5,453 bases of DNA from assembly GCA_030040455.1 (NCBI GenBank), contig JASHTR010000422.1:1-5453 (forward strand), given 5' to 3'. How positions within the stretch are numbered: position 1 is the first letter of the stretch; each line of letters opens with the position of its first letter. Both the position numbers and the translations under genes were made by a program. This DNA is from Terriglobia bacterium. Its GTDB lineage: Bacteria > Acidobacteriota > Terriglobia > UBA7540. A model generated the notes under the pieces. That model searched no databases and was not told the origin of the DNA. It was given only the letters and a program-made list of their open reading frames with translations. Shown here one piece after another: positions 5,114 to 5,453 of the stretch.

Positions 5114-5453
5114 CCTGACTCATCGAGCGGCGGGTGATAGAGTCTGCGTGGAAACCGCTTTGGTAACGGCGGGGCCTCACCGTCGGCCTTCACTTTATCG
5201 ATTGCTTCGGCGACGGGTTCATTGCTTCTACAACATGAATCCGCGGTTTTCGAACAGGTTCGATGACCCCGCTGCTCTGGTTGTGGTCGCCGGTTAAGAT
5301 GCTCGTCCGTCTTTTTTCGTCCCAACACGGGTCTTCCCCTGAGTAGTGGTGGGATAGGACCATGCAGGGGGTGTATGTTGAACCTCACGGCACTGACTTC
5401 CGCCCCGCTGGAAACGTGATTTGCGTTTACTTCGCAAACCATGCTTCCATGCC
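5114..5453. other. 340-bp stretch with no convincing gene; small palindromes and one open frame at the edge
   Basis: Open frames here are short or overlap the HU gene antisense, and none has a recognisable domain. Visible structure: a 14-bp palindrome, TCGAACAGGTTCGA (5250-5263); a weak hairpin AAGATG/CGTCTT (5296-5301 with 5308-5313) running into a T6 run (5312-5317), a possible weak terminator; and TTTGCG/CGCAAA (5420-5425 with 5433-5438, 7-base loop). A frame opening at ATG 5362 stays open to the window end (starting MQGVYVEPHGTDFRPAG). It has only a poor ribosome site (AGGA two bases upstream) and is not recognised, so it may be the start of a gene or chance. No tRNA or known structured RNA was identified. 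Confidence 0.5.

Noticed and set aside
5245..5275. GGTTCGAT resembling a tRNA T-loop
   Set aside because: The flanking bases cannot form the 5-bp T stem, and no acceptor, D or anticodon stem fits; it is part of a short palindrome.
5014..5442. 142-residue minus-strand frame covering the end of the HU gene and the region after it
   Set aside because: It overlaps about 100 bases of a clear HU gene antisense and its translation is not recognisable.

Overview
This is a moderately GC-rich bacterial chromosomal window with genes packed on the plus strand. Five clear protein genes and one probable small one are visible. The HU-like protein has a 'MGRNPQTGEPIKIPAKTVVKF'-type core. Together with the GC-rich palindromic intergenic repeat and the mix of families, this suggests a soil-type Acidobacteriota (Terriglobia-like) genome or metagenome bin. 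That placement is an inference from family flavour, not a database result.

Layout, left to right. (1) 2-1150 is the 3' three-quarters of a 1-pyrroline-5-carboxylate dehydrogenase of the RocA/PruA type (proline to glutamate catabolism), cut by the window edge. (2) Three bases later, 1154-1960 encodes a membrane-anchored GGDEF protein with an intact active site and an intact product-inhibition site, so a likely diguanylate cyclase. (3) 1961-2133 is intergenic. It is mostly a 119-bp non-coding element with 20-bp imperfect terminal inverted repeats, flanked by a perfect 10-bp direct repeat, and it starts immediately after the GGDEF stop codon. It looks like a MITE-type insertion with its target duplication. 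(4) 2140-3570 is an amidase-signature hydrolase with the complete Lys-Ser-Ser triad. (5) Nine bases later, 3580-4359 encodes a PHP-fold phosphatase of the CpsB/YwqE (capsule tyrosine phosphatase) family; the two are probably co-transcribed. (6) 4407-4664 is a small unrecognised protein with a good ribosome binding site, ending inside a possible terminator. (7) 4814-5113 is an HU/IHF-family nucleoid protein. Its upstream region carries phased T-tracts (predicted bent DNA), a sigma70-like promoter, and a 7-bp inverted repeat overlapping both promoter boxes. (8) 5114-5453 has no convincing gene, only small palindromes and a short open frame running off the edge.

The genes do not form one obvious pathway. 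They are three or four transcription units: proline catabolism with c-di-GMP signalling, amidase with CpsB-like phosphatase, the small orphan protein, and the separately promoted HU gene. No tRNA, rRNA, CRISPR array or transposase was seen. The strongest unusual signals are the short insertion-like element at 1961-2079 and the architecture of the HU control region at 4689-4761.
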